A DNA stretch of 64,000 nucleotides from Salmonella enterica subsp. houtenae serovar Houten (GTDB lineage Bacteria > Pseudomonadota > Gammaproteobacteria > Enterobacterales > Enterobacteriaceae), in the NCBI GenBank assembly GCA_900478215.1, contig LS483478.1, positions 2,852,001-2,916,000 on the forward strand, written 5' to 3'. Shown here in pieces: positions 7,625-15,116 of this stretch; the first letter of the stretch is position 1, and every line of letters starts with the position of its first letter. Below the pieces are notes generated by a model. That model had not been told where the DNA came from, did no database searches, and worked only from the letters and a program-made list of their open reading frames with translations. The position numbers and the translations under genes are program-made.

Positions 7625-8942
7625 TCTCGATATCCTCGTCGGTAATGGATGCGCCGATGCCAGTAACATCGGAGTTTTCACGCAGGTCGGTCATAGCGGC
7701 TTTGGTTGTCATCAGCCCTGCATCCAGCGCATTGACAATCGCCGTGGTGGTATTCACAGCCACCGTTGAGCGGTCCACATCTGACATCTGCCATAGCGGG
7801 TTAAACTCAAATGTGAAATCGTCCGGCAGCGGCTTACCGAGCTCCGAACGATACATAATGTCCAGCACCCGGCGCACTGGCAGGCGTAAGCGACGCTCCT
7901 GCAATGAACTGACCCGGTCATAATAGTTGGCAAGGTCTGCGTCACCCGTTGAGAAACCTTTAGGGGACTGCCCGAAGAGGCGCACCAATGGAATGCCAAC
8001 AGCACCGCTAATCTGCTCGGCGAACTGCGAAAGAATGTCATCCAGACCGCTGAAACTGTACTGGTGGGTTTCGAAGGTATCCTTGGCATCCATTAGCGTC
8101 ATGCCTTCATTGCTCTGAAACTGGCGGATCAGATCAATGTTTTTCAGCAACGCCTCGAATGCCGGGCCGCCCAGTGCAATAAGCTCACGGAGTTTTTCCA
8201 CTTTGTAGGTCCGCAGATGCGCTTTGTAGACCAGCTGCGCCGCACCGACAGTGGCGCTGTCGAACGCAGTAAGCCGATCCCAGATACGTTCTACAACCGA
8301 CATTCCCCATTCGTTCTCGGTCATCTTCTGCTGGAATGGCAGCGTCACCCCATCGAAGCGAATCAGGCGGCTATGGTGAATACGCCAGGCGGGGATGCCC
8401 GTTGCGGTGGTCACCACATCATAAAGCTCGGGCTTGCCGAGATTCGGCCCCATCTCTTTAATGCGGCGCGTCAGTACCGGGTTAATCATCCAGCGGTCGA
8501 GCGGGAGAATACCCTTAAACTTGCCTTCACCAATGGTTTCGAGCCGTAGCGGGGTCATGGGCGCCTGACCTTCTATCATGATGAAGCCCACCGCGCCGCC
8601 GTAGAGACGAGACCATTTCAGTACGTCGTTCAGCGCATCCCAGATTTGCAACTGATCCAGCTGCGCTTCGAGAGTGCCACGGTCTTTTGCGTCAATCTCA
8701 GAAGTGATGCGAATGCCTTTGCGGGTCATGTCGTCGGGGATAGCATCTACCGCTTCACCGATGAGCCAGGATGAGCGATAGGACCATTCCACCAGCATAC
8801 GGTTGCGGCTGGTGAAGTTCGCCCGGTAGGTCGATGCGGAGTGCTGGTTAGGCGTCTGCATCCCCACGCGGGCGACAAAGTTCTCGTAGCCGTCGGCCGT
8901 GGCCTGCACCGTTCGTCGCGAGGCTTGTTTGTTTCGTGCCAT
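7476..8942 (-). CDS. phage portal protein, DUF1073 (Phage_portal_3)
   Basis: A 488-residue protein. The N-terminal region RANFTSRNRMLVEWSYRSSW and AVDAIPDDMTRKGI, the middle LKWSRLYGGAVGFIMIEGQA, and IPLVRLFGQSPKGFSTGDAD are characteristic of DUF1073 portals. The portal forms the dodecameric ring through which DNA is packed and ejected, at one capsid vertex. The last 60 residues are acidic and proline rich. Databases sometimes label this family anti-CBASS Acb1-like because longer relatives carry a 2H phosphoesterase domain. I see no tandem HxT/HxS pair here, so I call it a plain portal. Its stop overlaps the terminase start by one base. Confidence 0.82.
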   Translation of the reverse strand: MARNKQASRRTVQATADGYENFVARVGMQTPNQHSASTYRANFTSRNRMLVEWSYRSSWLIGEAVDAIPDDMTRKGIRITSEIDAKDRGTLEAQLDQLQIWDALNDVLKWSRLYGGAVGFIMIEGQAPMTPLRLETIGEGKFKGILPLDRWMINPVLTRRIKEMGPNLGKPELYDVVTTATGIPAWRIHHSRLIRFDGVTLPFQQKMTENEWGMSVVERIWDRLTAFDSATVGAAQLVYKAHLRTYKVEKLRELIALGGPAFEALLKNIDLIRQFQSNEGMTLMDAKDTFETHQYSFSGLDDILSQFAEQISGAVGIPLVRLFGQSPKGFSTGDADLANYYDRVSSLQERRLRLPVRRVLDIMYRSELGKPLPDDFTFEFNPLWQMSDVDRSTVAVNTTTAIVNALDAGLMTTKAAMTDLRENSDVTGIGASITDEDIENAEDEAPPDIGELVDKPPEPTGGDPISNEPTADSAGGRGYRKRALRWFK

Positions 8943-10564
8943 CAGGCCTGTCTCCCTAGCAGCTCCCAGATATTGAGGGCTGAATTCATTGGCGCGTAGC
9001 TGATCATCACCGAGTCGGCGAGGTTCGGCGACCTGGTACCGTCAGGCTGTTTATCCACAACGATTTTCCCCACGCCGTTAATGGAGTAGGTTGGCTGCGA
9101 AAGCTCGATGATGAGTTTGTCTTTGCTCTCCATCGTACTGCTGATGGAGATAATTTCGTCCGGGTTGTAGGCCATACCTTCAACAACGGCGCGGTAGGTA
9201 TTCCGGAAGAGCTTGCGTAAGTACCACCAGCTCTGTGCCTTGGCGTTGGCGAAGAAATCCTTGTTCAGGCGTGCAGCCTGCCCATTGTCGCCCTGTACGG
9301 CTTCGTCATCAGGATCGAATACCGCGCCGCTACCACGAAATGGTGTGGCAAGTATTGGCGGCCTGCGGGCGGCTTTGCGTAACTCGTTAATGGCACGCGC
9401 ATCGCCGCGAACGCCAGCCCCCAGACCGTCCTCGTCGAAGCGAAACTCTTCGAGATTATCCTGTTCACAAAAGCCGAAGACCTTCTCAACAGACTGGTAA
9501 ATGTCGCTGCCCACACCGGACCATTCCCGCACATTCTCCAGAAGGAAACCGTGACGGGTTGAAAAGGCGTTTTTGTCCCGACCTTCGTCGGCGACGTCCA
9601 TCGCCCCCAGTCGTTTGCCAGTTGGCTGGATGCCCAGCCTGATATGTGCATCAACAGCAGCCTGTACCCAGTCTGAGGGGATCAGGACACCTTCCGCTGA
9701 TGCGCTGTAGTTCAGGTCAAGCTCCTGCGCCACTACCACCGGATTGTCGATTTTCTCGCATTCCCTGCGATACCATTCATCATCCTTACGGGGGTCGCTG
9801 CGCCAGTGGAATGTGAATACCGGTATCTTTCCGCCGTGGCGTTTCTGCGCAAACGGGTTCGCCATGCCGTTGACCGAACTCAGGTCAATACGGCAACGGG
9901 TGGTTTGCGATAACGCCGCATCAATCAGTAGCGGGCGTTGCAGAAATGCAGCCTCATCCACCAGATAGAGTGTGGTTCGGTCACCACGTCCAATATTGTC
10001 ACCAGCCTCGCCCTTGATGACCGCGCCTGTCTCAGGAAATTCAACACGCATGTACGGTGCATGCTTCTTCTCATTCCACGACCCACGAAACTCGACGGGC
10101 AGCGTCTCCACAAACTTGCGCGCCTTCCAGAACAGCGCCTTAGGGTCACCAGTACTGTCGACATATTCCTCTTTACGGGAACCAAAGCCGATGACCATCT
10201 CTTTGTTAAACAGGCAAAGCGAACAGGCCATCCCGATCGCCGTCCAGCTCAGCCCCATTTCACGGGATTTTTCGGTGATACCGTTCTCCCGTTTGCCCCA
10301 GCGTTCCATAATCCAGTGAATCCACTCTTCCTGTTTCGGGAATAGCAGAAAAGGGATGGTGACCGGCAGGCCATAATCGATATTACGCGGGTCCGTCGTC
10401 ATGCCCCAGTCGATGATGAACTGAGCCGGGTTAGTACGATAAAACTGCTTCAACGCGGGCAGCATCTCAGGATGCTGGCGAATGCGCTGTAAGCGTTCCA
10501 TCCGCCATTCAAACACCATCTGGTAATCTGGATGTTTGAAATCGAAGGAGAATGGTAACGGCAT
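8942..10564 (-). CDS. terminase large subunit
   Basis: A 540-residue packaging motor protein. A Walker A-like segment TEKSREMGLSW is at residues 97-107 and the Walker B LYLVDEAA at 199-206. A C-terminal RNase H-like nuclease follows, with an acidic cluster MDVADEGRDKNA (Asp323, Asp326) and a later acidic motif in FRFDEDGLGAGV. The enzyme would cut concatemeric DNA and pump it into the prohead with ATP. It lies between the small terminase subunit (2-base gap) and portal (1-base overlap), the standard order. Length is usual for this family. No frameshift or missing motif is seen. Confidence 0.9.
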   Translation of the reverse strand: MPLPFSFDFKHPDYQMVFEWRMERLQRIRQHPEMLPALKQFYRTNPAQFIIDWGMTTDPRNIDYGLPVTIPFLLFPKQEEWIHWIMERWGKRENGITEKSREMGLSWTAIGMACSLCLFNKEMVIGFGSRKEEYVDSTGDPKALFWKARKFVETLPVEFRGSWNEKKHAPYMRVEFPETGAVIKGEAGDNIGRGDRTTLYLVDEAAFLQRPLLIDAALSQTTRCRIDLSSVNGMANPFAQKRHGGKIPVFTFHWRSDPRKDDEWYRRECEKIDNPVVVAQELDLNYSASAEGVLIPSDWVQAAVDAHIRLGIQPTGKRLGAMDVADEGRDKNAFSTRHGFLLENVREWSGVGSDIYQSVEKVFGFCEQDNLEEFRFDEDGLGAGVRGDARAINELRKAARRPPILATPFRGSGAVFDPDDEAVQGDNGQAARLNKDFFANAKAQSWWYLRKLFRNTYRAVVEGMAYNPDEIISISSTMESKDKLIIELSQPTYSINGVGKIVVDKQPDGTRSPNLADSVMISYAPMNSALNIWELLGRQA

Positions 10565-10566
10565 AA

Positions 10567-11196
10567 TTAACCCATCATTTTTTTGTATAGCTCCGCTGCC
10601 TGATCAGTTGTCAGATCAGTATTTTTTCCTGGTAGAGGCGTTTTTTCTGGTTCACTGGTAGTACCTATACTCCAGGCTTCTCTCTCCAGGCCGATCAACG
10701 TTTTCAGGCTGTCGCTCAGGTCTTTCAGAGATTTCACACGGGAAGGCAGACTGATGACTTTTTGATAAGTTTCGTTGAGCCGGTCACGGCCTTTATCGTC
10801 AGGAGCGAACATGATGTCACCCAGTTGCTCCAGCGCCCCTACATCAGCACACTGCGCACCAAGTTCATCAAAAAGCGTGTTTGTGAGTTCCCGGGCCCGG
10901 CGAATATCGCCCCGGTGCTCCATGCGTACCGAGGCTATTACCTCCGCTGTAGCTTCTATCAGTACGCGTTCTGTAAGTTCAGTTTTGGTGCGTACCGTTT
11001 TGCGTACTTCCTGTTTGCGTACCAGATCGTCAGCCTTTTGCTGAATCCTGGCGTTAAGATCACGGGACCAGTCATCACGCTTTGCGCGCTTGCGGATAGC
11101 ACCTTCACTAATACCATGATGTGACGCAATTTCACGGAGAGACATCACTCCGGCCCGGTATGCCGTCTCGATGGCCTCCCAGTCCGGTTTTGCCAT
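10567..11196 (-). CDS. terminase small subunit
   Basis: About 209 residues from an ATG at 11196 (MAKPDWEAIETAYRAG) with AGGA at a good distance; a longer upstream frame has no ribosome site. Residues 18-42 form a helix-turn-helix (SLREIASHHGISEGAIRKRA), the DNA-recognition element that picks the packaging site. A long helical middle (KTELTERVLIEATAEVIASV) would form the oligomer core. The C-terminus (TTDQAAELYKKMMG) probably contacts the large subunit, whose gene follows directly. The gene begins the structural operon right after a hairpin terminator that late transcription must pass. Confidence 0.8.
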   Translation of the reverse strand: MAKPDWEAIETAYRAGVMSLREIASHHGISEGAIRKRAKRDDWSRDLNARIQQKADDLVRKQEVRKTVRTKTELTERVLIEATAEVIASVRMEHRGDIRRARELTNTLFDELGAQCADVGALEQLGDIMFAPDDKGRDRLNETYQKVISLPSRVKSLKDLSDSLKTLIGLEREAWSIGTTSEPEKTPLPGKNTDLTTDQAAELYKKMMG

Positions 11197-11272
11197 GATT
11201 ATATCCTGTTGTAATTTCCTGTTGTTAAAGCCAATAAAAAAGCCACCCGAAGATGACCTTTGTGATAGCAAT

Positions 11273-11301
11273 AAAAAAGGCCGCAAGAATATGCGGCCTT
11301 T
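11273..11301 (-). terminator. leftward intrinsic terminator upstream of terS
   Basis: Stem GGCCGC/GCGGCC with an 8-base loop followed on the leftward strand by six T residues. It lies between the lysis genes and the terminase gene, so it would stop late transcripts that are not modified by Q-type antitermination. Confidence 0.75.
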
Positions 11302-11716
11302 GATGACTGTAAGTTAACAGATTAAACACAACTCTCAGGAGCCACCTGGAAGAGTTATACTTAACCGGATAACTGGCAACCCCTGCCTTATACTGGTATT
11401 GGCTGGCAGAGGTAAAACAAGAGTAGTTTGTTTTATTTTAACCACATTGATATATCAACGATGATGGCAGTTATTCTTATAAATAGAGAATTGTTTAATC
11501 ATTCGACTACAAAGGCAGCATTATATCCTGTCAATACTGGGTTATTTTCATGAGGTGTGCCAGTTTTTAACGTCTGGTTACGCTGCGTTGATACATGAGA
11601 TCTTTTTCTTCAGTACCATGGTATGTGACATACGTCCGTATATCCCCTTATAGGACATTTTGTGCTCTTTATGACACCCCGCAGGCCGGAACCGTAACCA
11701 TCCTGCGGGGATTTTT
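11302..11716. other. 415-base gap between terS and Rz with no convincing gene
   Basis: AT-rich stretch between the leftward terminator and the Rz stop. The only short rightward frame with an ATG is 30 codons at 11461-11553 and has no ribosome site. A strong rightward terminator closes the interval, which suggests a rightward transcript, perhaps a small RNA, or a remnant of a lost cargo gene. No promoter could be assigned with confidence. Confidence 0.5.
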
Positions 11717-11718
11717 TT
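11677..11718 (+). terminator. rightward intrinsic terminator overlapping the Rz stop
   Basis: Nine-base stem CCCCGCAGG/CCTGCGGGG with a 16-base loop followed by seven T residues on the rightward strand. The T tract runs into the Rz stop codon at 11717-11719. The opposite strand lacks a T tract after the stem, so the terminator acts on rightward transcripts. Confidence 0.75.
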
Positions 11719-12184
11719 ATCTGCACTGCGTGCGAACGTACTCCTGCAAATACTTCAGTTTTTCCTGGTCGCTGATGATCCCGGCGCGGATATCGAGAAC
11801 GTTTTGTCCAGCACCTGGAGAGAGTTCGACGGTGGCAGCATTGCCCACGCGGCTGGTGCTGGCGGTTTCGGTCCGGGTGGGCACTGAACATCGCCCTTCG
11901 ACGCGCACCCGGCCACCAGCAGCAAGGCGGCGCTGCAAATCAGTATTCCTGGTCTGAGCATCAGCTAATTCCTTCGTGTATTTTTCATCGAGGGCGGCAA
12001 CATCACGCTGACGCTTCGTCATGTCGGTAATTGTCGCGTTCGCCAGTTTCAATTTATGGGTAGCGGTGTCGCGCTGCTCTTTGTAAGTGATGGCGTTATT
12101 TCGGTAGTGATTTGCCAGCCGACCGGCAACAATTAGCGAGACAAGCAACAGGCCAACAAACATCGTTTTCCAGTTTAACGTCAT
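11717..12184 (-). CDS. Rz: Rz-type inner-membrane spanin
   Basis: A 155-residue protein with one N-terminal membrane helix (WKTMFVGLLLVSLIVAGRLA) as signal anchor and a long periplasmic coiled-coil region (TYKEQRDTATHKLKLANATI and beyond). This is the layout of i-spanins, which with Rz1 fuse inner and outer membranes in the last step of lysis. The gene overlaps the endolysin stop by 4 bases. The Rz1 partner is encoded in another frame inside it (11755-11961), as in lambda. Function is confidently inferred from architecture and order rather than from residue identity, since spanins diverge quickly. Confidence 0.85.
   Translation of the reverse strand: MTLNWKTMFVGLLLVSLIVAGRLANHYRNNAITYKEQRDTATHKLKLANATITDMTKRQRDVAALDEKYTKELADAQTRNTDLQRRLAAGGRVRVEGRCSVPTRTETASTSRVGNAATVELSPGAGQNVLDIRAGIISDQEKLKYLQEYVRTQCR
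11755..11961 (-). CDS. Rz1: Rz1-type outer-membrane spanin lipoprotein (nested in Rz)
   Basis: A 68-residue protein fully embedded in Rz in a shifted frame. It opens MLRPGILICSAALLLVAGC, a short signal peptide with lipobox LVAGC (Cys19 would be lipidated), followed by a proline-rich stretch PPGPKPPAPAAWAMLPP. Proline-rich lipoproteins nested in Rz are the hallmark of Rz1 o-spanins, which sit in the outer membrane and bind Rz across the periplasm. The C-terminus is short and polar. Because of the lipobox and nesting I treat it as real rather than a shadow frame. Confidence 0.82.
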   Translation of the reverse strand: MLRPGILICSAALLLVAGCASKGDVQCPPGPKPPAPAAWAMLPPSNSLQVLDKTFSISAPGSSATRKN

Positions 12185-12630
12185 GACAGGAACAGAGCAC
12201 GCTCCGCCTCACGCCGACGGGTAAGCCCGTTCAGTACCTTGCCACCAGCCTTATTCCAGCGCAGGAACTCATCAGCGGCGCCAGCGTAATCACCAGCGTT
12301 TAGCTTCCGCAGCAGAGTTGATGTGGATAGTGTCCGAGCACCGAGGTTGTACGCGAACGACACCAGCGCATCAAACTGGCCTTGCGTCAACTTGACCTTA
12401 ACCAGTCTGGACACATCATTTTCATAACCGACTAAACCAGTTTTAAGCAAGCGCTCGGCAGTAGCCTCGTCAATCATCATTCCGGGCTTAACTGGCTTAC
12501 CGTCAACAGAGTGGGTCCAGCCATAACCAATCGTCCAGGGTTCTCCCCCAGTTCCCGGGTCCGGATAAGCTGTCAGGCTACAGCCTTCAAACTCTTTAAT
12601 CAGGGAAACACCCTTTTCACTGATTTTCAT
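12181..12630 (-). CDS. phage endolysin, GH24 lysozyme (muramidase)
   Basis: A 149-residue lysozyme of the glycoside hydrolase 24 family. It opens MKISEKGVSLIKEFEGCSLT with the probable catalytic Glu15, then Asp24 in AYPDPGTGGEPWTIGYGWTH and the conserved TIGYG. C-terminal motifs include SFAYNLGA and the LTRRREAERALF ending typical of T4/P22-type enzymes. There is no signal peptide or SAR anchor, so it should collect in the cytoplasm and depend on the holin for release. It sits in the usual holin-endolysin-spanin order, overlapping both neighbours. It cleaves the glycan strands of peptidoglycan. Confidence 0.92.
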   Translation of the reverse strand: MKISEKGVSLIKEFEGCSLTAYPDPGTGGEPWTIGYGWTHSVDGKPVKPGMMIDEATAERLLKTGLVGYENDVSRLVKVKLTQGQFDALVSFAYNLGARTLSTSTLLRKLNAGDYAGAADEFLRWNKAGGKVLNGLTRRREAERALFLS

Positions 12631-12967
12631 TGTCAGAACCTCCTAATCGCCCCCCGATAAACTTCATTGCAAAGCCGCGGATCGCATCCACGCCGATAAG
12701 GCCGACACCGCCACCTATCGCAACAGACAGGGACTTGGGCCAGCCGAAATATTCCAGCGCAGATGAGAAGGTCAACGTCAGGGCACCACATAGCAGAATT
12801 TCGAGTGTTTTTTTCTTCCAGCCACCACTACCGCCAAAGTACGCAATACGCAGGCCAGCCATAAATAACGACATCAGAACAGCGCCCAGCGGGGTATCTC
12901 CTCGCCACCAGATCTGGAACAGCTCCAGCCAGCCCTGCCAGGAATGGGGATCGTTGTGCATTTTCAT
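12617..12967 (-). CDS. phage holin, lambda family (likely dual start)
   Basis: About 116 residues from ATG 12967, with a strong GGAGGTGAGG ribosome site. It begins MKMHNDPHSW; a second ATG two codons later (12961) recreates the lambda S107/S105 MKM arrangement, where the longer form with an extra lysine is an antiholin. Three hydrophobic segments follow: LGAVLMSLFMAGLRIAYF, LEILLCGALTLTFSSALE and VAIGGGVGLIGVDAIRGFAM. The tail is short and charged. The product would form lysis holes in the inner membrane. A frame extending to 13036 exists, but the ribosome site argues for 12967. Confidence 0.8.
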   Translation of the reverse strand: MKMHNDPHSWQGWLELFQIWWRGDTPLGAVLMSLFMAGLRIAYFGGSGGWKKKTLEILLCGALTLTFSSALEYFGWPKSLSVAIGGGVGLIGVDAIRGFAMKFIGGRLGGSDNENQ

Positions 12968-13068
12968 AAGCCTCACCTCCGATAGCTCGGATGGCGCAGT
13001 GTGAAGTAGGAAGGCCGCCCGGTGGATTAACGACAAAACTCAGAGGGATTATTCCGGACGGCACAAAC

Positions 13069-13096
13069 AGAAAAGCCCCGGCAATCACCGAGGCTT
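13069..13096 (-). terminator. leftward hairpin before the holin gene
   Basis: Stem AAGCCTCGG/CCGGGGCTT (one mismatch) with a 6-base loop and a short TTTTC tail on the leftward strand. Together with the hairpin at 13247-13273 it would stop late transcription unless Q is present. Confidence 0.6.
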
Positions 13097-13246
13097 AAAT
13101 TGTTGCCGGTTACCGCTCCGGCGCGATCAGCAAAAGCTATCGCGGTATCAGATTGTGGTCCTGCCTGTGTGAGCTTTGCGGTCGGCTGGAACATGTAGAC
13201 TCCGCATCACTCCCCGCACTTTGTCTTATTGGCGTCGGGAATCCAT

Positions 13247-13273
13247 AAAAGAAAACCCCGCCGAGGCGAGGTT
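13247..13273 (-). terminator. predicted tR' terminator
   Basis: Stem AACCTCGCC/GGCGGGGTT with a 3-base loop followed by TTCTTTTATGG on the leftward strand. It lies about 40-65 bases downstream of the predicted late promoter, the position of the Q-dependent tR' site in lambdoid phages. Confidence 0.65.
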
Positions 13274-13319
13274 CTTAATTCTTGTAACGTCACAGGCATA
13301 ATAACCCATCGTTGGAATC

Positions 13320-13348
13320 AGGTTAGCCATTTTCCGTTAAGTTTGCAA
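13320..13348 (-). promoter_or_regulatory. predicted late promoter pR'
   Basis: On the leftward strand TTGCAA (13348-13343) and TAACCT (13325-13320) are separated by exactly 17 bases. It sits just downstream of Q and upstream of tR', as expected for the phage late promoter. The -10 match is weak, so the call leans on position. Confidence 0.5.
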
Positions 13349-13365
13349 TAGCTAAATTATTTTGG

Positions 13366-14163
13366 TCATCGAGTCACGTTTCCCAGAACCTTTTCTGCAT
13401 ACGATTCCTCAATATGGCAATGCTCCACCAGCCGATCGAAAAACAGTTTATAGTTGTACCGCCATACCATTTCCGTTACTCCTAGTGCTTTAAAAATCTC
13501 GGTATCTTTGAGACGTGGGTAGCCTCTTCCCTTGCATCTTGGGCATTTTTTATAAACCGGCACGCCCTGCAACTCAGATTTTTTCTTATCGAGAATTTCT
13601 CCGCGTCCCCGGCAACGACATTCATTTTTCACATGGCCTTTGCCATCACACGCCTTACACACTACGCGCACCTGCTCACGAACTGATTTCCACACCTCCC
13701 AGTCGGACGGAGAAATACCTTTCGTATCTTTTACCCATTTTGGTGGCTTACCATCCGGGTAGGTAACCTTGTTCGTGAAAACCTCAGCATCAATTAATTT
13801 AGCACCATGACAGTTACTGCACGTCACCAAGCTGGCCGCGCTGAGGGAATAATCGCGAAATACATAACGCGCCATAGTGTCGAGAAATTTTGAACGCTTA
13901 CCCTCTTCCATTTTCCGTAATGCCCCATGCCGTTCTGCACGCTGCTCTGCTAATAGCCTGATATAGGCGATGATATTTTCAGAAGATAAAACCCCAGCTT
14001 TTGCAAGATACAATTCAATACCCACTGCGGCTTTTGCAGTAAGTAGCCCGAGTGATGCCATTACGTCAGTAATAGTCAGCGTATCAGACGTTATTCCGCA
14101 TGGTACTGCGCCGGGCATCATGGATTTAGGTGAAAAATATTTCGGTAAGGACTCAAGATTCAT
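13366..14163 (-). CDS. Q: late gene antiterminator Q
   Basis: About 265 residues from the ATG at 14163 (MNLESLPKYFSPKSMMPG); an upstream in-frame ATG would add 8 residues. The middle and C-terminal regions carry CxxC zinc-type motifs (LVTCSNCHGAKLI, VVCKACDGKGHVKNECRCRG, KKCPRCKGRGYP), like the DnaJ-type cysteine clusters of phage 82/HK-type Q proteins. The C-terminus has a DNA-binding-like helix pair (DTEIFKALGVTEMVWRYNYK). Q would load on RNA polymerase paused at pR' and let it read through the hairpins before the lysis and head genes. It is the last gene of the early leftward operon. Confidence 0.88.
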   Translation of the reverse strand: MNLESLPKYFSPKSMMPGAVPCGITSDTLTITDVMASLGLLTAKAAVGIELYLAKAGVLSSENIIAYIRLLAEQRAERHGALRKMEEGKRSKFLDTMARYVFRDYSLSAASLVTCSNCHGAKLIDAEVFTNKVTYPDGKPPKWVKDTKGISPSDWEVWKSVREQVRVVCKACDGKGHVKNECRCRGRGEILDKKKSELQGVPVYKKCPRCKGRGYPRLKDTEIFKALGVTEMVWRYNYKLFFDRLVEHCHIEESYAEKVLGNVTR

Positions 14164-14299
14164 TTCGATGCTCCCGTTTTGCTTCAATGCGGACGTAATT
14201 ACGAAGAATGCGGTATGCCACAGGAAAAGATCCCCGGTATCGATAAATTCGGAGACGCAACCAGCGCATGCGGAGTATCTCGATCAGTTCTGGTTTCAT
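14153..14299 (-). CDS. small basic phage protein, YlcG-like
   Basis: A 48-residue frame from ATG 14299 to TGA at 14153. It opens MKPELIEILRMRWLRLRIYR and continues with a GSFPVAYRILRNY segment. The pattern RW.RLR.YR..GS...YRILRNY resembles the E. coli YlcG protein of prophage DLP12, as I remember it. It overlaps the NinG stop by 4 bases and the Q start by 11, so it is tightly embedded in the operon, which argues that it is translated. Function unknown; very basic, so nucleic-acid contact is possible. Confidence 0.6.
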   Translation of the reverse strand: MKPELIEILRMRWLRLRIYRYRGSFPVAYRILRNYVRIEAKREHRNES

Positions 14300-14907
14300 G
14301 CGGCCTCCAGCTTTTTTAGCGCACGCAGATCCGCCAGAGCCACGAGCCTGATTTCCTTCAGCTCCTCGACCGTCCAGCGGTGCGGGGTGTTATTGTTCTC
14401 GAGTGCCAGCACCGCCGCCTCACCGTAACGCTCAACCAGCGCGGCACGATATGCTTCGATGTTCCCTGATTTGTAGACGTTGCAGACATCACACTGAAGA
14501 TGGATGTTGAAGCGAGTGAAGCGCAGATGCCCGGCGGCGGCCGTACTCCTGTAATGGCCTGCATGCCATGCGAATGCCGTCTTCGTTCCACAGGAGATGC
14601 AACCGAGTCCTTCTGCCAGTTCGGTTTCGCGGCAAATGTCATTTACGGCGCGCTGCGTCAAGTCAATCCAGTGTTTCAGCGGCTTAACCGCGGCTTTCCG
14701 CTGGCGCCAGGCGGCGCGTTCTTTTTTCTCAGCGGCGCGCTGAAGGGATTGCGCCTTACGTTGCGCGGCTTCGCGAGCTTTTCTGGTCTGTTCTTTGCCG
14801 ACGGCGCTGGCGCACTGGTACGAGCAAACGATCTGCCCCTCGCGTATCGGGTGAAACCACTGGCGGCATTCTTTGTTTGCGCACTTACGGCGCGGTAATT
14901 TAGCCAT
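14296..14907 (-). CDS. ninG: recombination protein NinG (Rap)
   Basis: About 203 residues from ATG 14907 (MAKLPRRKCANKECRQWFHP) with a GGGGGTG ribosome site. An N-terminal zinc ribbon (CANKECRQWF, then IVCSYQCASAVG) is followed by a basic coiled region (KAREAAQRKAQSLQRAAEKK). A second cysteine/histidine set follows (LGCISCGTKTAFAWHAGHY, then LQCDVCNVYKSGN). This matches NinG/Rap of lambda, a structure-specific nuclease acting on D-loops and Holliday junctions in phage recombination. It works with the RecE/RecT genes of this prophage by inference. Standard place upstream of Q. Confidence 0.9.
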   Translation of the reverse strand: MAKLPRRKCANKECRQWFHPIREGQIVCSYQCASAVGKEQTRKAREAAQRKAQSLQRAAEKKERAAWRQRKAAVKPLKHWIDLTQRAVNDICRETELAEGLGCISCGTKTAFAWHAGHYRSTAAAGHLRFTRFNIHLQCDVCNVYKSGNIEAYRAALVERYGEAAVLALENNNTPHRWTVEELKEIRLVALADLRALKKLEAA

Positions 14908-14909
14908 GT

Positions 14910-15116
14910 TCACCCCCAGACCTTTTGGCGTAAGGATTTTGGCGTCCGCACCCGGTGTGCATATTCAGGTAATTTCGCGCTGACAGTCCAGGTAATGAAG
15001 TCAGGGTTCAGGCTCTTTTCTGTCCTTACGCCCCGCTTCTGATAATCCGATATCAGCGTGTCGGCCTGCTCGGTTGTGCAGTCGTGATGATGGAACCAGG
15101 AGTATTTCATCGCCAT
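14910..15116 (-). CDS. small phage protein upstream of ninG, unknown function
   Basis: About 68 residues from an ATG at 15116 that overlaps the previous stop in a TGATG arrangement; an ATG at 15110 is an alternative. Sequence begins MAMKYSWFHHHDCTTEQADT and ends with a basic stretch (RTPKSLRQKVWG). I do not recognise the family. The helical opening with a histidine triplet followed by a cysteine could bind metal, but nothing more can be said. The 2-base gap to ninG and coupling to the DUF1367 gene show it belongs to the nin-type region. Confidence 0.65.
   Translation of the reverse strand: MAMKYSWFHHHDCTTEQADTLISDYQKRGVRTEKSLNPDFITWTVSAKLPEYAHRVRTPKSLRQKVWG

Noticed and set aside
7476..8942. 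Possible anti-CBASS (Acb1) activity of the portal-family protein
   Set aside because: Database naming of the DUF1073 family suggests it, but the sequence looks like a plain portal and I find no tandem HxT/HxS phosphoesterase motifs.
11461..11553. 30-codon rightward frame MMAVILINRE in the terS-Rz gap
   Set aside because: No ribosome site and no recognisable product; the interval is better treated as a possible non-coding RNA.
13027..13194. 55-codon leftward frame starting MFQPTAKLTQ
   Set aside because: It has a GGAG site but reads through a hairpin terminator and matches nothing I know; kept only as a finding, not as a gene.
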